From the NCBI RefSeq assembly GCF_051401765.1, contig NW_027480546.1, positions 744,001 through 808,000 on the forward strand: a DNA stretch of 64,000 nucleotides, in the 5' to 3' direction. Positions 42,721-56,974 of this stretch are shown piece after piece (within the stretch, counting starts at the first letter, position 1; every line of letters begins with the position of its first letter). The notes under the pieces were generated by a model. The model saw only the letters and a program-made list of their open reading frames with translations. It did not search any database and had not been told where the DNA came from. A program made the translations under genes and the position numbers. This DNA is from Calliopsis andreniformis. Its lineage: Eukaryota > Arthropoda > Insecta > Hymenoptera > Andrenidae.

Positions 42721-43786
42721 ATGTTGATCATAATAATCGTACTAACAGCCATAATAGTCATAGTGACCATCATAATAACTACAATAATCATAATAATCGT
42801 AATTGTAATGTTAATAAGCATAGCAATAATCACGATAATCATAGTAACCATAATAATCTTAATGATGATCATAATATCCATGATAATTATACCAAGATCC
42901 GTAATAATCATAATAATCATAATAATAACCATAATGGGTTCGGACATAACCATAATATACATTATACTAGCCATAACAACCATAATAGTCATAATAGCCA
43001 TAATAATCATAATAGTCGTAATAATAACAATAATGAACTAGGAAATAATCGTAATAATCATAATAATAGTCATAATAGCCATATAAATCACAATAGCCGT
43101 AATAATCAGAATGGTGATCATAATAATCATACTAACAACCATAATGATCATAGTAATCAACATAATAAACAGAATAGTCATTGGAAATAATCTTAATAAT
43201 GGTTATTATTAACGTAATAACCATAATCACCTTAATAACCATAATGATCTCAATGATGACAATAATATTCATCATAATTATACTAAGACAAATAATAATC
43301 AGAGTAATCATAATATTAAACAAAATAAGCTTTGAAATAATCATAATAACCTTTATACTAGCCATAGTAACCATAGTAATCATAATAACTAGAATAATCA
43401 TAATAGTCATAATAATCGCAATAACCATAATGATCTTAATGATGATCATGATATTCATCATAATTATACCAAGATCCATAATAAGCATAGTAACCATAAT
43501 AATAAACATAATAAGCTTCGAAATAATCATAATAACCGTTATACTAGCCATAGTAACCATAATAATCATAATAACCATAATCATCATAATAATTATATTA
43601 ATAAACATAATAAGCTTGGAAATAATCATCATAGGTATTATACTAGCCATAATAATCATAATAATCATAATAACTATAATAATCATAATAGTCATAATAA
43701 TAACCATAATAAACTTGGAAATAATCATATTTATCATTATAATAGCAATAATAACCATAAAAATCATAATAGCCATAATAATCTGA
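42721..43786. repeat. Monomer 43, 1066 bp, S subfamily (GGACAT form; D copy 2, position 4)
   Basis: Inserted T near 43,182. Private AATCGTACTAACAGCC near 42,737. Confidence 0.84.
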
Positions 43787-44851
43787 ATGTTGATCCTAAT
43801 AATCATACTAACAACCATGATAATCATAGTGATTATCATAATAACTACAATAATCATAATAATCGTAATTGTAATGTTAATAAGCATAGCAATAATCACA
43901 ATAATCATAGTAACCATAATAATCTTAATGATGATCATAAGATCCATGATAATTATACCAAGATCCGTAATAATTATAATAATCATAGTAATAACCATAA
44001 TGGGTCCGGAAATAACCATAATATACTTTATACTAGCCATAACAACCATAATAGTCATAATAGCCATAATAATCATAATAGTCGTAATAATAACAATAAT
44101 GAACTAGGAAATAATCGTAATAATCATAATAATAGTCATAATAGCCATATAAATCACAATAGCCATAATAATCAGAATGGTGATCATAATAATCATACTA
44201 ACAACCATAATGATCATAGTAATCATCATAATAAACAGAATAGTCATGGAAATAATCTTAATAACCATTATTATTAACGTAATAACCATAATCATCGTAA
44301 TAACCGTAATGATCTTAATGATGACCATAATATTCATCATAATTATACCTAGACATATAATAATCAGAATAATCATAATAATAAACATAATAAGCTTTGA
44401 AATACTCATAATAACCTTCATACTAGCCATAATAACCATAATAATCATAATAACTAGAGTAATCATAATAGTCATAATAATCGCAATAACCATAATGATC
44501 TTAATGATGATCATTATATTCATCATAATTATACCAAGATCCATAATAATCATAGTAACCATAATAATAAACATAATAAGCTTTGAAATAATCATAATAA
44601 CCGTTATACTAGCCATAGAAGCCATAATAATCATAATAAACATAATCATCATAATAATTATATTAATAACCATAATAAGCTTGGAAATAATCATCATAAG
44701 TATTATACTAGCCATAATAATCATAATAATCATAATAACTATAATAATCATAATAGTCATAATAATAACCATAATAAACTTGGTAATAACCGTATTTATC
44801 ATTATCATAGCTATAATAACCATAAAAATCATAATAGCCATAATAATCTGA
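43787..44851. repeat. Monomer 44, 1065 bp, P subfamily (D copy 3, position 1)
   Basis: Copy of monomer 40 at offset 4,243. AACTTGGTAATAACC near 44,778 is shared with monomer 40 only. Confidence 0.84.
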
Positions 44852-45906
44852 ATGTTGATCCTAATAATCATACTAACAACCATAATAATCATAGTGATCA
44901 TCATAATAACTACAATAATCATAATAATCGTAATTGAAATGTTAATAAGCATAGCAATAATCACAATAATCATAGTAACCATAATAATCTTAATGATGAT
45001 CATAATATCCATGATAATTATACCAAGATCCGTAATAATCATCATAATCATAATAATAACCATAATGGGTTCGGAAATAATCATAATATACATTATACTA
45101 GCCATAACAACCATAATAGTCATAATAGCCATAATAATCATAATAGTCGTAATAATAACAATAATGAACTAGGAAATAACCGTAATAATCATTATAATAG
45201 TCATAATAGCCATAAAAATCACAATAGCCATAATAATCAGAATGGTGATCATAATAATCATACTAACAACCATGATGATCATAGTAATCATCATAATAAA
45301 CAGAATAGTCATGGAAATAATCTTTATAACCGTTATTATTAACGTAATAACCATAATCACCTTAATAACCATAATGATCTCAATGATGACCATAATTTTC
45401 ATCATAATTATACTAAGACAAATAATAATCAGAGTAATCATAATAATAAACATAATAAGCTTTGAAATAATCATAATAACCTTTATACTAGCCATAATAA
45501 CCATAATAATCATAATAACTAGAATAATCATAATAGTCATAATAATCGCAATAACCATAATGATCTTAATGATGATCATGATATTCATCATAATTAAACC
45601 AAGATCCATAATAAGCATAGTAACCATAATAATATACATAATAAGCTTTGAAATAATCATAATAACCGTTATACTGGCCATAGTACCATAATAATCATAA
45701 TAACCATAATAATCTTAATAATTATAGTATTCACCATAATAAGCTTGGAAATAACCATAATAAGCATTATACTAGCCATAATAGTCATAATAACTATAAT
45801 AATCATAGTAGTCATAATAATAACCATAATAAACTTGGAAATAGTCATATTTGACATTATAATAGCAATAATAGCCATAAAAATCATAATAGCCATAATA
45901 ATCTGA
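44852..45906. repeat. Monomer 45, 1055 bp, S subfamily (D copy 3, position 2)
   Basis: Lineage deletion GTACCAT near 45,683. Private ATACTGGCCATAG near 45,671. Confidence 0.84.
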
Positions 45907-46962
45907 ATGTTGATCCTAATAATCATACTAACAACCATGATAATCATAGTGATTATCATAATAACTACAATAATCATAATAATCGTAATTGTAATGTTAA
46001 TAAGCAAAGCAATAATCACAATATTCATAGTAACCATAATAATCTTAATGATGATCATAATATCCATGATAATTATACCAAGATCCGTAATAATCATAAT
46101 AATCATAATAATAACCATAATGGGTCCGGAAATAACCATAATATACTTTATACTAGCCATAACAACCATAATAGTCATAATAGCCATAATAATCATAATA
46201 GTCGTAATAATAACAATAATGAACTAGGAAATAATCGTAATAATCATTATAATAGTCATAATAGCCATATAAATCACAATAGCCATAATAATCAGAATGG
46301 TGATCATAATAATCATACTAACAACCATGATGATCATAGTAATCATCATAATAAACTGAATAGTCATGGAAATAATCTTTATAACCGTTATTATTAACGT
46401 AATAACCATAATCACCTTAATAACCATAATGATCTCAATGATGACCATAATATTCATCATAATTATACTAAGACAAATAATAATCAGAGTAATCATAATA
46501 ATAAACATAATAAGCTTTGAAATAATCATAATAACCTTTATACTAGCCATAATAACCATAATAATCATAATAACTAGAATAATCATAATAGTCATAATAA
46601 TCGCAATAACCATAATGATCTTAATGATGATCATGATATTCATCATAATTAAACCAAGATCCATAATAAGCATAGTAACCATAATAATATACATAATAAG
46701 CTTTGAAATAATCATAATAACCGTTATACTAGCCATAGTAACCATAATAATCATAATAACCATAATAATCTTAATAATTATAGTATTAACCATAATAAGC
46801 TTGGAAATAACCATAATAAGCATTATACTAGCCATAATAATCATAATAACTATAATAATCATAGTAGTCATAATAATAACCATAATAAACTTGGAAATAG
46901 TCATATTTAACATTATAATAGCAATAATAGCCATAAAAATCATAATAGCCATAATAATCTGA
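45907..46962. repeat. Monomer 46, 1056 bp, P subfamily (D copy 3, position 3)
   Basis: Private AATAAGCAAAGC near 46,003. Shares AAACTGAATAGTCATGG with monomer 50. Confidence 0.84.
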
Positions 46963-48017
46963 ATGTTGATCCTAATAATCATACTAACAACCGTAATAAT
47001 CATAGTGATCATCATAATAATTACAATAATCATAATAATCGTAATTGTAATGTTAATGAGCATAGCAATAATCACAATAATCATAGTAACCATAATAATC
47101 TTAATGATGATCATAATATCCATGATAATTATACCAAGATCCGTAATAATCATAATAATCATAATAATAACCCTAATGTGTTCGGAGATAATCATAATAT
47201 ACATTATACTTGCCATAACAACCATAATAGTCATAATAGCCATAATAATCATAATAGTCGTAATAATAACAATAATAAACTTGGAAATAATGGTAATAAT
47301 CATTATAATAGTCATAATAGCCATAAAAATCACAATGGCCATAATAATCAGAATGGTGATCATAATAATCATACGAGCAACCATAATGATCATAGTAATC
47401 ATCATAATAAACAGAATAGTCATGGAAATAATCTTAATAATGGTTATTATTAACGTAATAACCATAATCACCTTAATAACCATAATGATCTCAATGATGA
47501 CAATAATATTCATCATAATTATACTAAGACAAATAATAATCAGAGTAATCATAATAATAAACAAAATAAGCTTTGAAATAATCATAATAACCTTTATACT
47601 AGCCATAGTAACCATAATAATCATAATAACTAGAATAATCATAATAGTCATAATAATCGCAATAACCATAATGATCTTAATGATGATCATGATATTCATC
47701 ATAATTATACCAAGATCCGTAATAAGCATAGTAACCATAATAATAAACATAATAAGCTTTGAAATAATCATAATAACCGTTATACTAGCCATAGTAACCA
47801 TAATAATCATAATAACCGTAATAACCATAATAATTATAGTAATAACCATAATAAGCTTGGAAATAATCATAATAAGCATTATACTAGCCATAATAGTCAT
47901 AATAACTATAATAATCATACTAGTCATAATAAAACCCATAATAAACTTGGAAATAATTATATTTATCATTATATAGCTATAATAACCATAAAAATCATAA
48001 TAGCCATAATAATCTGA
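46963..48017. repeat. Monomer 47, 1055 bp, T subfamily (D copy 3, position 4)
   Basis: T-type head in place of the GGACAT-form monomer used in copies 1 and 2. The tail has the one-base-deleted ATTATATAGC near 47,972. Private CATACGAGC near 47,372. Confidence 0.84.
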
Positions 48018-49082
48018 ATGTTGATCCTAATAATCATACTAACAACCATGATAATCATAGTGATTATCATAATAACTACAATAATCATAATAATCGTAAT
48101 TGTAATGTTAATAAGCATAGCAATAATCACAATAATCATAGTAACCATAATAATCTTAATGATGATCATAATATCCATGATAATTATACCAAGATCCGTA
48201 ATAATCATAATAATCATAATAATAACCATAATGGGTCCGGAAATAACCATAATATACTTTATACTAGCCATAACAACCATAATAGTCATAATAGCCATAA
48301 TAATCATAATAGTCGTAATAATAACAATAATGAACTAGGAAATAATCGTAATAACCATAATAATAGTCATAATAGCCATATAAATCACAATAGCCATAAT
48401 AATCAGAATGGTGATCATAATAATCATACTAACAACCATAATGATCATAGTAATCATCATAATAAACAGAAGAGTCATGGAAATAATCTTAATAACCATT
48501 ATTATTAACGTAATAACCATAATCATCGTAATAACCGTAATGATCTTAATGATGACCATAATATTCATCATAATTATACCTAGACATATAATAATCAGAA
48601 TAATCATAATAATAAACATAATAAGCTTTGAAATACTCATAATAACCTTCATACTAGCCATAATAACCATAATAATCATAATAACTAGAGTAATCATAAT
48701 AGTCATAATAATCGCAATAACCATAATGATCTTAATGATGATCATTATATTCATCATAATTATACCAAGATCCATAATAATCATAATAACCATAATAATA
48801 AACATAATAAGCTTTGAAATAATCATAATAACCGCTATACTAGCCATAGAAGCCATAATAATCATAATAAACATAATCATCATAATAATTATATTAATAA
48901 CCATAATAAGCTTGGAAATAATCATCATAAGTATTATACTAGCCATAATAATCATAATAATCATAATAACTATAATAATCATAATAGTCATAATAATAAC
49001 CATAATAAACTTGGAAATAACCGTATTTATCATTATCATAGCTATAATAACCATAAAAATCATAACAGCCATAATAATCTGA
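48018..49082. repeat. Monomer 48, 1065 bp, P subfamily (D copy 4, position 1)
   Basis: Same composite as monomers 36, 40 and 44. Private AACAGAAGAGTCATGG near 48,467 and ACCGCTATACTAG near 48,832. Confidence 0.84.
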
Positions 49083-50137
49083 ATGTTGATCCTAATAATC
49101 ATACTAACAACCATAATAATCATAGTGATCATCATAATAACTACAATAATCATAATAATCGTAATTGAAATGTTAATAAGCATAGCAATAATCACAATAA
49201 TCATAGTAACCATAATAATCTTAATGATGATCATAATATCCATGATAATTATACCAAGATCCGTAATAATCATCATAATCATAATAATAACCATAATGGG
49301 TTCGGAAATAATCATAATATACATTATACTAGCCATAACAACCATAATAGTCATAATAGCCATAATAATCATAATAGTCGTAATAATAACAATAATGAAC
49401 TAGGAAATAACCGTAATAATCATTATAATAGTCATAATAGCCATAAAAATCACAATAGCCATAATAATCAGAATGGTGATCATAATAATCATACTAACAA
49501 CCATGATGATCATAGTAATCATCATAATAAACAGAATAGTCATGGAAATAATCTTTATAACCGTTATTATTAACGTAATAACCATAATCACCTTAATAAC
49601 CATAATGATCTCAATGATAACCATAATTTTCATCATAATTATACTAAGACAAATAATAATCAGAGTAATCATAATAATAAACATAATAAGCTTTGAAATA
49701 ATCATAATAACCTTTATACTAGCCATAATAACCATAATAATCATAATAACTAGAATAATCATAATAGTCATAATAATCGCAATAACCATAATGATCTTAA
49801 TGATGATCATGATATTCATCATAATTAAACCAAGATCCATAATAAGCATAGTAACCATAATAATATACATAATAAGCTTTGAAATAATCATAATAACCGT
49901 TATACTAGCCATAGTACCATAATAATCATAATAACCATAATAATCTTAATAATTATAGTATTCACCATAATAAGCTTGGAAATAACCATAATAAGCATTA
50001 TACTAGCCATAATAGTCATAATAACTATAATAATCATAGTAGTCATAATAATAACCATAATAAACTTGGAAATAGTCATATTTGACATTATAATAGCAAT
50101 AATAGCCATAAAAATCATAATAGCCATAATAATCTGA
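49083..50137. repeat. Monomer 49, 1055 bp, S subfamily (D copy 4, position 2)
   Basis: Lineage deletion GTACCAT near 49,914. Shares AACCATAATTTTCATC with monomers 37 and 41. Confidence 0.84.
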
Positions 50138-51193
50138 ATGTTGATCCTAATAATCATACTAACAACCATGATAATCATAGTGATTATCATAATAACTACA
50201 ATAATCATAATAATCGTAATTGTAATGTTAATAAGCATAGCAATAATCACAATATTCATAGTAACCATAATAATCTTAATGATGATCATAATATCCATGA
50301 TAATTATACCAAGATCCGTAATAATCATAATAATCATAATAATAACCATAATGGGTCCGGAAATAACCATAATATACTTTATACTAGCCATAACAACCAT
50401 AATAGTCATAATAGCCATAATAATCATAATAGTCGTAATAATAACAATAATGAACTAGGAAATAATCGTAATAATCATTATAATAGTCATAATAGCCATA
50501 AAAATCACAATAGCCATAATAATCAGAATGGTGATCATAATAATCATACTAACAACCATGATGATCATAGTAATCATCATAATAAACTGAATAGTCATGG
50601 AAATAATCTTTATAACCGTTATTATTAACGTAATAACCATAATCACCTTAATAACCATAATGATCTCAATGATGACCATAATATTCATCATAATTATACT
50701 AAGACAAATAATAATCAGAGTAATCATAATAATAAACATAATAAGCTTTGAAATAATCATAATAACCTTTATACTAGACATAATAACAATAATAATCATA
50801 ATAACTAGAATAATCATAATAGTCATAATAATCGCAATAACCATAATGATCTTAATGATGATCATGATATTCATCATAATTAAACCAAGATCCATAATAA
50901 GCATAGTAACCATAATAATATACATAATAAGCTTTGAAATAATCATAATAACCGTTATACTAGCCATAGTAACCATAATAATCATAATAACCATAATAAT
51001 CTTAATAATTATAGTATTAACCATAATAAGCTTGGAAATAACCATAATAAGCATTATACTAGCCATAATAATCATAATAACTATAATAATCATAGTAGTC
51101 ATAATAATAACCATAATAAACTTGGAAATAGTCATATTTAACATTATAATAGCAATAATAGCCATAAAAATCATAATAGCCATAATAATCTGA
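50138..51193. repeat. Monomer 50, 1056 bp, P subfamily (D copy 4, position 3)
   Basis: Copy of monomer 46 at offset 4,231. Private ACTAGACATAATAACAATAA near 50,775. Confidence 0.84.
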
Positions 51194-52248
51194 ATGTTGA
51201 TCCTAATAATCATACTAACAACCGTAATAATCATAGTGATCATCATAATAATTACAATAATCATAATAATCGTAATTGTAATGTTAATGAGCATAGCAAT
51301 AATCACAATAATCATAGTAACCATAATAATCTTAATGATGATCATAATATCCATGATAATTATACCAAGATCCGTAATAATCATAATAATCATAATAATA
51401 ACCCTAATGTGTTCGGAGATAATCATAATATACATTATACTTGCCATAACAACCATAATAGTCATAATAGCCATAATAATCATAATAGTCGTAATAATAA
51501 CAATAATAAACTTGGAAATAATGGTAATAATCATTATAATAGTCATAATAGCCATAAAAATCACAATGGCCATAATAATCAGAATGGTGATAATAATAAT
51601 CATACTAGCAACCATAATGATCATAGTAATCATCATAATAAACAGAATAGTCATGGAAATAATCTTAATAATGGTTATTATTAACGTAATAACCATAATC
51701 ACCTTAATAACCATAATGATCTCAATGATGACAATAATATTCATCATAATTATACTAAGACAAATAATAATCAGAGTAATCATAATAATAAACAAAATAA
51801 GCTTTGAAATAATCATAATAACCTTTATACTAGCCATAGTAACCATAATAATCATAATAACTAGAATAATCATAATAGTCATAATAATCGCAATAACCAT
51901 AATGATCTTAATGATGATCATGATATTCATCATAATTATACCAAGACCCGTAATAAGCATAGTAACCATAATAATAAACATAATAAGCTTTGAAATAATC
52001 ATAATAACCGTTATACTAGCCATAGTAACCATAATAATCATAATAACCGTAATAACCATAATAATTATAGTAATAACCATAATAAGCTTGGAAATAATCA
52101 TAATAAGCATTATACTAGCCATAATAGTCATAATAACTATAATAATCATACTAGTCATAATAAAACCCATAATAAACTTGGAAATAATTATATTTATCAT
52201 TATATAGCTATAATAATCATAAAAATCATAATAGCCATAATAATCTGA
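51194..52248. repeat. Monomer 51, 1055 bp, T subfamily (D copy 4, position 4)
   Basis: Copy of monomer 47 at offset 4,231, with private CCAAGACCCGTAATAAGC near 51,943. The tail deletion ATTATATAGC is near 52,203. Confidence 0.84.
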
Positions 52249-53418
52249 ATGTTGATCCTAATAATCATACTAGCAACCATAATAATCATAGTGATCATCC
52301 TAATAACTACAATAATCATAATAATCGTAATTGTAATGTTAATAAGCATAGCAATAATCACAATAATCATAGTAACCATAATAATCTTAATGATGATCAT
52401 AATATCCATGATAATTATACCAAGATCCGTAATAATCATAATAATTATAATAATAACCATAATGGGTTCGGAAATAATCATAATATGCATTATACTAGCC
52501 ATAACGACCATAATAGTCATAATAGCCATAATAATCATAATAGTCGTAATAATAGCGATAATGAACTTGCAAATAATCGTAATAATCATTATAATAGTCA
52601 TAATAGCCATAAAAATCACAATAGCCATAATAATCAGAATGGTGATCATAACAATCATACTAACAACCATAATGATCGTAGTGATCATCATAATAACTAC
52701 AATAATCAAAATAATCGTAATTGTAATGTTAATAAGCTTAGCAATAATCACAATAACCATAGTAACCGTAATAATCTTAATGATGATCATAATATTCATG
52801 ATAATTATATCAAGATCCGTAATAATCATAATAATCATAATAATAAACATAATGGCTTCGGAAATAATCATAATATACATTATACTAGCCATATCAACCA
52901 TAATAGTCATAATAGCCCTAATAATCATAATAGTCGTAATAATAACAATAATGAACTTGGAAATAATCGTAATTATCATTATAATAGTCATAATAGCCAT
53001 AAAAATCACAATAGCCATAATAATCTGAAAGGTGATCATAATAATCATACTAACAACCATAATGATCATAGTAATCATCATAATAAACAGAATAGTCATG
53101 GAAATAATCTTAATAATCATTATTATTAACGTAATAACCATAATCATCGTAATAACCATAATGATCTTAATGATGACTATAATATTCATCAAAATTATAC
53201 TAAGACATATAATAATCACAGTAATCATAATAATAAACATAATAAGCTTTGAAATAATCATAATAACCTTTATACTAGCCATAATAACCATAATAATCAT
53301 AATAACTAGAATAATCATACTAGTCATAATAATACCCATAAGAAACTTGGAAATAATCATATTTATCATTATAATAGCAATAATAACCATAAAGACCATA
53401 ATAGCCATAATAATCAGA
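52249..53418. repeat. Monomer 52, 1170 bp, atypical (390 + 390 + 390)
   Basis: Two 390-bp first-type segments (52,249 and 52,639) are followed by a shortened 390-bp remainder that opens with CTGAAAGGTGATC (from 53,026). The second segment carries ATGGCTTCGG, a head word not seen elsewhere. This is the entry unit to block E. Confidence 0.8.
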
Positions 53419-54473
53419 ATGTTGATCCTAATAATCATACTAACAACCATAATAATCATAGTGATCATCATAATAACTACAATAATCATAATAATCGTAA
53501 TTGAAATGTTAATAAGCGTAGCAATAATCACAATAATCATAGTAACCATAATAATCTTAATGATGATCAAAATATCCATGATAATTATACCAAGATCCGT
53601 AATAACCATAATAATCATAATAATAACCATAATGGGTCCGGAAATAACCATAATATACTTTATACTAGCCAGAACAACCATAATAGCCATTATAGCCATA
53701 ATAATCATAATAGTCGTAATAATAACAATAATGAACTAGGAAATAATCGTAATAATCATAATAATAGTCATGATAGCCATATAAATCACAATAGCCATAA
53801 TAATCAGAATGGTGATCATAATAATCATACTAACAACCATAATGATCATAGTAATCATCATAATAAACAGAATAGTCATGGAAATAATCTTAATAATCAT
53901 TATTATTAACGTAATAACCATAATCATCGTAATAACCATAATGATCTCAATGATGACCATAATATTCATCCTAATTATACTAAGACAAATAATAATCAGA
54001 GTAATCATAATAATAAACATAATAAGCTTTGAAATAATCATAATAACCTTTATATTAGCCATAATAACCATAATAATCATAATAACTAGAATAATCATAA
54101 TAGTCATAATAATCGCAATAACCATAATGATCTTAATGATGATCATGATATTCATCATAATTATACCAAGTTCCATAATAAGCATAGTAACCATAATAAT
54201 AAACATAATAAGCTTTGAAATAATCATAATAACCGTTACACTAGCCATAGTAACCATAATAATCATAATAACCGTAATAACCATAATAATTATAGTAATA
54301 ACCATAATAAGCTTGGAAATAATCATAATAAGCATTATACTAGCCATAATAGTCATAATAACTGTAATAATCATACTAGTCATAATAATACCCATAATAA
54401 ACTTGGAAATAATTATATTTATCATTATATAGCTATAATAATCATAAAAATCATAATAGCCATAGTAATCTGA
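53419..54473. repeat. Monomer 53, 1055 bp, P subfamily
   Basis: The head is monomer-13 type (AAGCGTAGC, GCCAGAACAACC). The tail has ATTATATAGC near 54,425. It is the only P-type monomer in block E. Confidence 0.83.
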
Positions 54474-55919
54474 ATGTTGATCCTAATAATCATACTAACA
54501 ACCATAATAATCATAGTGATCATCCTAATAACTACAATAATCATAATAATCGTAATTGTAATGTTAATAAGCATAGCAATAATCACAATAATCATAGTAA
54601 CCATAATAATCTTAATGATGATCATAATATCCATGATAATTATACCAAGATCTGTAATAATCATAATAATTATAATAATAACCATAATGGGTTCGGAAAT
54701 AATCATAATATACATTATACTAGCCATAACGACCATAATAGTCATAATAGCCATAATAATCATAATAGTCGTAATAATAACAATAATGAACTTGGAAATA
54801 ATCGTAATTATCATTATAATAGTCATAATAGCCATAAAAATCACAATAGCCATAATAATCTGAAAGGTGATCATAATAATCATACTAACAACCATAATGA
54901 TCGTAGTGATCATCATAATAACTACAATAATCATAATAATCGTAATTGTAATGTTAATAAGCTTAGCAATAATTACAATAGCCATAGTAACCGTAATAAT
55001 CTTAATGATGATCATAATATTCATGATAATTATATCAAGATCCGTAATAATCATAATAATCATAATAATAACCATAGTGTGTTCGGAAATAATCATAATA
55101 TACATTATACTAGCCATATCAACCATAATAGTCATAATAGCCCTAATAATCATAATAGTCGTAATAATAACAATAATGAACTTGGAAATAATCGTAATTA
55201 TCATTATAATAGTCATAATAGCCATAAAAATCACAATAGCCATAATAATCTGAAAGGTGATCATAATAATCATACTAACAACCATAATGATCATAGTAAT
55301 CATCATAATAAACAGAATAGTCATGGAAATAATCTTAATAATCATTATTATTAACGTAATAACCATAATCATCGGAATAACCATAATGATCTTAATGATG
55401 ACCATAATATTCATCACAATTATACTAAGACATATAATAATCACAGTAATCATAATAATAAACATAATAAGCTTTGAAATAATCATAATAACCTTTATAC
55501 TAGCCATAATAACCATAATAATCATAATAACTAGAATAATCATAATAGTCATAATAATCGCAATAACCATAATGATCTTAATGATGATCATGATATTCAT
55601 CATAATTATACCAAGATCCATAATAATCATAGTAACCATAATAATAAACATAATAAGCTTTGAAATAATCATAATTACCGTTATACTAGCCATAGTAACC
55701 ATAATAATCACAATAACCATAATAATCATAATAATTATAGTAATAACCGTAATAAGCTCGGAAATAATCATAATAAGCGTTATACTAGCCATAATAATCA
55801 TAATAACTATAATAATCATAATAGTCATAATAATAACCATAATAAACTTGGAAATAGTCATATTTATCATTATAATAGCAATAATAACCATAAAGATCAT
55901 AATAACCATAATAATCTCA
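54474..55919. repeat. Monomer 54, 1446 bp, S subfamily with second 390-bp segment
   Basis: Segments at 54,474 and 54,864 (390 bp each) plus a 666-bp remainder that lacks the tail deletion. The first segment has AGATCTGTAAT; the second has GTGTGTTCGG. Counterpart is monomer 59 (offset 6,836). Confidence 0.84.
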
Positions 55920-56974
55920 ATGTTGATCATAATCATCATACTGACAGCCATAATAATCATAGTGATCATCATAATAACTACAATAATCATAATAATCGTA
56001 ATTGTAATGTTAATAAGCATAGCAATAATCACAATAATCATAGTAACCATAATAATCTTAATGATGATCATAATATCCATGATAATTATACCAAGATCCG
56101 TAATAATCATAATAATCATAATAATAACCATAATGGGTTCGGAAATAATCATAATATACATTATACTAGCCATAACAACCATAATAGTCATAATAGCCAT
56201 AATAATCATAATAGTCGTAATAATAACAATAATGAACTTGGAAATAATCGTAATAATTATTATAATAGTCATAATAGCCATAAAAATCACAATAGCCATA
56301 ATAATCAGAATGGTGATCATAATAATCATACTAGCAACCATAATGATCATGGTAAACATAATAATAAACAGAATAGTCATGGAAATAATCTTAATAATCA
56401 TTATTATTAACGTAATAACCATAATCATCGTAATAACCATAATGATCTCAATGATGACCATAATATTCATCCTAATTATACTAAGACAAATAATAATCAG
56501 AGTAATCATAATAATAAACATAATAAGCTTTGAAATAATCATAATAACCTTTATATTAGCCATAATAACCATAATAATCATAATAACTAGAATAATCATA
56601 ATAGTCATAATAATCGCAATAACCATAATGATCTTAATGATGATCATGATATTCATCATAATTATACCAAGTTCCATAATAAGCATAGTAACCATAATAA
56701 TAAACATAATAAGCTTTGAAATAATCATAATAACCGTTATACCAGCCATAGTAACCATAATAATCATAATAACCGTAATAACCATAATAATTATAGTAAT
56801 AACCATAATAAGCTTGGAAATAATCATAATAAGCATTATACTAGCCATAATAGTCATAATAACTGTAATAATCATACTAGTCATAATAATACCCATAATA
56901 AACATGGAAATAATTATATTTATCATTATATAGCTATAATAATCATAAAAAACATAATAGCCATAGTAATCTGA
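55920..56974. repeat. Monomer 55, 1055 bp, S subfamily
   Basis: Landmark preceded by TCTCA (ATAATCTCAATGTTGATC). Tail with AACATGGAAATAATT and ATAAAAAACATAATAG. Counterpart is monomer 60. Confidence 0.84.

Larger units (their letters stand above)
35302..52248. repeat. HOR block D, four copies of a 4.24-kb four-monomer repeat
   Basis: The copies start at 35,302, 39,544, 43,787 and 48,018. They are 4,242, 4,243, 4,231 and 4,231 bp long. Each has the order P, S, P, then a last monomer that is S type with GGACAT in copies 1-2 and T type in copies 3-4. The same one-base deletion (GTACCAT for GTAACCAT) occurs in the second monomer of all four copies, so they descend from one ancestor. Confidence 0.88.
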
